Shown: one piece after another, positions 47,656 through 64,000 of the stretch | How the letters are laid out: every line of letters starts with the position of its first letter | Numbering within the stretch: the stretch's first letter is position 1 | Assembly (NCBI GenBank): GCA_947247005.1 | Contig: OX365946.1 | Coordinates: forward strand, 47,456,734-47,520,733 | Direction of reading: 5' to 3' | Origin: Spisula solida | Lineage: Eukaryota; Mollusca; Bivalvia; Venerida; Mactridae | Length of the DNA stretch: 64,000 nt | Made by a program: the position numbers and the translations under genes | Notes under the pieces: model-generated | Told to the model about the DNA's origin: nothing | What the model saw: the letters and a program-made list of their open reading frames with translations, nothing else | Databases searched by the model: none

Positions 47656-47665
47656 TAAACATTTT

Positions 47666-48376
47666 AAACAAGAGCTTGTGGCCCTAGGTAGCTCACCTGT
47701 CGTAATAGTTCATAATGGCTTACATGGCGACGTAAGAAATCATTTACAACTTCAAAGAATCAAATTAATGCAGTCTCAGTTGCATGTACAAGGTTATCAC
47801 ATAGTCCTAACCAACGACCTTGTTATTTACATCAGATAACCCATATTGATAGATTAGACCAAAATTGTAACCTCTAGTGCCTATACACAGTTTTTCCTTG
47901 ATTTAACCTATTTGTTACTTGCACTTGACCTAGATTTCATAGACAAACATTCTGACCAAGTTTCATGAAGATTTGGCCATTACTGTGGTCTCTATAGTGT
48001 TCACAAGATTTGACAGTGACCCAGTTTTGAACTTGACCTAGATTTCATAGAGACAAATAGTATGACCAAGTTTCATGAAGATTGTAACTTGTTCACGTTT
48101 TTTCCAAGATTTGACCTAGTGACCTAGTTTTTGACACCACATGACCCACTTTCGAACTTCACCTAGTATTCATAGATACAAACATTCAGACCAAGTTTGA
48201 TGAAGATATGGGTCATAACTGTGACCTCTAGTGTGTTCACAAGCAAGAGTGATCACAAAAGCTCACCTGGTCACTAAAATGTGACATCTAGAGCGTTAAC
48301 AATTGTTGATGGTGCACAAAAGGGCAATCAAAATAGCTCACCTTGAGCACGTTTTGATCAGGTGAGATAAAAATTG
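47666..48376 (+). mobile_element. Diverged Helentron/pearl-like element, copy D
   Basis: The head ACAAGAGCTTGTGGCCCTAG, then a GCTCACCTGTCG motif, leads to core-like units (ACTTGACCTAGATTTCATAG, GACCAAGTTTCATGAAGAT) and GAGTGATCACAAAAGCTCAC. The end GATCAGGTGAGATAAAA is degraded. The ACGG microsatellite is lost. Confidence 0.65.
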
Positions 48377-49834
48377 AAGCAGCAAAAATTCTATCTATGG
48401 TCATCTATACTTTGAGATAGTTAATCTGTACAAGCAAGACTTGTGTAGCTTACATACATTTGAAGGAATTCCAAAACTGTAGAAGTTGCATTCTCACAAG
48501 TGCATTCTCATGTCTTTTACTATAATTATTTTATGCTATAGAGTGAATATAAGAACCGATGGCCAGCATTCTGGAAAAAAAAAATTCAGCACAAATCCTT
48601 CATGCACATTTAAATGTTGAGGATATGGACAATCTATTAAATTGACCTAAGGAACAACAAATTAATATTTTACCATTTTATTTCACAAATTATGTAAGTT
48701 TACCATGTCATTTATTCATTACAACACAAAATATTGGAAATTTAATGACAGAAAGCACATGACATGACCACTGAGAAAACATGATTTATACAACAAAACG
48801 TATGAACACTGCTAAAATGATTACCGTATATGATAACTACAAACGGAGGTGTTGCACGATAGTATCACCACACAGAGCATGAGGATTGCACCACCAATAA
48901 CATCCAGCACAGTTTCATCATTTTAAATATCACTTCAACATAAGGCCAAAAATAAATATTGTTTGTTTCCCCTTCCTGACCCTGGCCCATTAGGGTTGAG
49001 TAGGTAAGTATGTAGATAGGTAAATTTCTTTTTTTAAATGTTTATTTTCAATAATGTTTGTTTTGCCTTGTTACCTGGCTCTAAAAAATTTATTACATAT
49101 TTATTTTGTCTATGGTGGCCTGTGAGGGTGATAGCCCGTCTGAATGGGTCAACAGACATCGTGTATGACTAGTGAGAGCCATTGCAATGCCTGTCTAAAG
49201 AAAATTAACTGTGTGACTACCAAAATAAATTTTGTTAGAAGGGTAAAAAAACGGGACTTTTTGCTCAGGTTGGTCGGAAAGGGAAAACAAGCAATATTTA
49301 TTTTTGGCTTGACTAAAACTTTATGTCCACAGTTGCTAGTTGTTATATATGAATATAATTCTTAGCTTTACATAAAATTCTTGATAATTAATCAAGAAAC
49401 CTGCACATAGTTTTTAATCTACTCCAATCGAATGCAATTAGTTAAAGGTTGTCTACATATTTTAAGTCACAAAACAACAGCATTTTGAACCTCTATCAAC
49501 TATGATCACACAGTTGTTGTTTAACATTGTATCGCCATAATGTTTGTAATTTTAATCAACGATCACACAAGTTGCGTAATTCAGATTTAAATTAAATATG
49601 AAGCAAGAATCTACAGTAACTATAAATTTGGGAAAATCTTGGACATTGTTTTTGATTTTGGCCATTATTCACGAATTCACACCATATACAAATTCAAGAA
49701 CTTCTACAAATATATTCACATAGTAGATTTAACACTGTTGACGTCATACGTTCCAAACATTGAAACATTAGGTTTCTAGGTGCTATAATGTAGACTTGGA
49801 GACACCTGTTTTAAACTATTAAGTTGTCAGAATT
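48377..49834. other. RBBP4 3' flank and probable 3' UTR
   Basis: AT-rich sequence downstream of the RBBP4 stop on the minus strand. Several TTTATT motifs (AATAAA on the gene strand), for example at 49041 and 49089, could serve as polyadenylation signals. No other gene is seen, and the short open frame at 49144-49365 lacks any supporting signal. Confidence 0.45.
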
Positions 49835-62738
<12,904 letters not shown>

Positions 62739-63265
62739 TTATTCAATATGCAATGTTACGGTAGATCAATCAGAATAACTGAGAATATCGTCAGAATCAG
62801 CGAGAATATCGTCAGTGTATTGCGCACACCATGAATCTAAATTTTCACGAGTTTATTTTCTCCAAACAATGTACCTCTTCGCTGTTCTTCGAAAACCTTG
62901 TATATACTTTAAGTCTTTCGGAACAAAAATGATTATACATGCATCTGAAAGACCTTTCAGTGACACATACCAAATTAGTCCATAAATAGCCTCTAAAATG
63001 AGCAAGTGCAAAATTCCATATTTTTCAAATTGGACCTTTTTTTATCTAGGAAAACCCTGTATACTTTTGTATATCTTTAATTTGTGCTGACAAGGAATAT
63101 GCAAACAAATAACGTATTATGGTATATTCCAACGGATAAGTAGAAAAACATTATTGCGTTAATGTTTAACACTAGCTCTATAAATATTGATACATGTGTA
63201 AATACCTAATTTGAATTATACGAGGACCAAGAAAACACGAGTATGTAATGCGATAATACTGGAAA

Positions 63266-63400
63266 CAAGATGGCCCTAGATCGCTCACCCGAGTACCATG
63301 TCTACCTGTGTAAACATGTACAAGCCCCACCCCTGGCAGCCATTTTTTTTTTAACAAATCAACTAAGAAATTAGGAATTTAGTAGAGGGTCACTCAAGGT
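63266..63400 (+). repeat. ACAAGATGGCCCTAGATCGC repeat head and start
   Basis: ACAAGATGGCCCTAGATCGC then TCACCCGAG, with AAGCCCCACCCCTGGCAGCC following. A relative lies at 46555-46870 (GATGGCTCTGTATCGCTCAC, GGCGGCCACCTTTTTGACGA). Confidence 0.55.
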
Positions 63401-63404
63401 GTAT

Positions 63405-63940
63405 TCCAGTGAAATCCGGCCAGCAGATACTATTTTAAGTAATTGACCCATATAGTACTATACCTTAGCTTTAAATTTCCCTATGAATTATGTCGAAAAC
63501 ACATACTTCGTTGCTATGGTGACCAATTTCAGAAAAGTACTCCGATTAAGAAAAACGAGGATTTAGTTGTTTAAAACAGAAGTAGCCTTTCTCTGAATGC
63601 AAACAATTTCGATTTTGATATATATTTTGAAAAGTGAAACATAATTATAAAATTTGGTACTATTTTGAAGAGTTTATGTCAAGAATTGATCAAATGGTGT
63701 TATAATGAAATACTTATTTCAGTTATGTCGAATAACGTTTGAATGACGTTTGCGACGTCACACAAAAAGCTCCGAGTAGGGACTCTACAAAAACAGCTGT
63801 AACTTCCTTAAAACTTGAGATATTAACATAATTTCTTTTGCAATTTGCTTCTTTAACATTATCCTGTAATACTATGGAAAATCTTAAAGTCAATATTTTT
63901 GTCATTATAGCAGGTTTTCCTGGAGACTGGCTCATATACA
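63405..63940. mobile_element. TIR element ATGAGCCAGTCTCC, copy 3, left end missing
   Basis: The body text (CACATACTTCGTTGCTATGG, TGTAACTTCCTTAAAACTTG) and right TIR ATAGCAGGTTTTCCTGGAGA then CTGGCTCATA match 44317-45142. The left TIR is not present, so it is truncated. A lone GGAGACTGGCTCATATA lies at 56623. Confidence 0.8.
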
Positions 63941-64000
63941 AAATTACTGGGAATGGGTGATATATTAAACTCTGGTCATTTGCCACATATGATTACATGT

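Overview
This is animal nuclear DNA, AT-rich and intron-rich, and most likely comes from a bivalve mollusc. The evidence is intron-split orthologues of conserved animal genes, GT-AG introns of 0.5-8 kb, and dense interspersed repeats of a kind typical of bivalves: ACAAGAG-starting elements with GGGCCCAAAGGGCCC hairpins, ACGG microsatellites and roughly 145-bp core tandems. The species cannot be fixed from the window. The ORFs of 60-100 codons are almost all chance or repeat-derived, and the real genes were found by joining exons.

Three genes are present. (1) BCKDHB, minus strand, 25498 down to 2977: eight exons that join in frame to 373 residues, encoding the mitochondrial branched-chain 2-oxoacid dehydrogenase E1 beta subunit. 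(2) A macro-domain-like protein, plus strand, 27938 to 41920: eight coding exons, 313 residues, divergent from BCKDHB across about 2.4 kb. (3) The 3' part of an RBBP4/RBBP7 (Caf1-55) orthologue, minus strand, 62713 down to 49835: nine exons giving 322 residues. Its N-terminal exons lie beyond the right edge. Genes 2 and 3 converge on a repeat-filled interval at 42-49.8 kb.

The rest is intron and intergenic DNA packed with repeats. I see several Helentron/pearl-like families, TA-flanked terminal-inverted-repeat elements (some nested), a Mutator-like foldback element with a perfect 9-bp target duplication inside a 3.3-kb palindrome, a 267-bp element with a perfect 7-bp target duplication, at least four tRNA-derived SINE-like sequences, one LINE 3' end, and tandem arrays of 36, 37, 40, 45, 71 and 80 bp.

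The most unusual structure is at 38.49-40.30 kb. Twenty-three tandem copies of an 80-bp unit, in perfect register, each carry a branch-site-like sequence, a 3' splice site and the first part of the last macro-domain exon. The last copy is the exon that completes the gene. The other 22 are decoy or alternative terminal exons: they keep the reading frame through the last predicted macro-domain helix and then reach a stop codon. A second array, 18 copies of 36-38 bp, lies just upstream of a BCKDHB exon on the transcribed strand and carries repeated acceptor-like sites compatible with that intron's phase.
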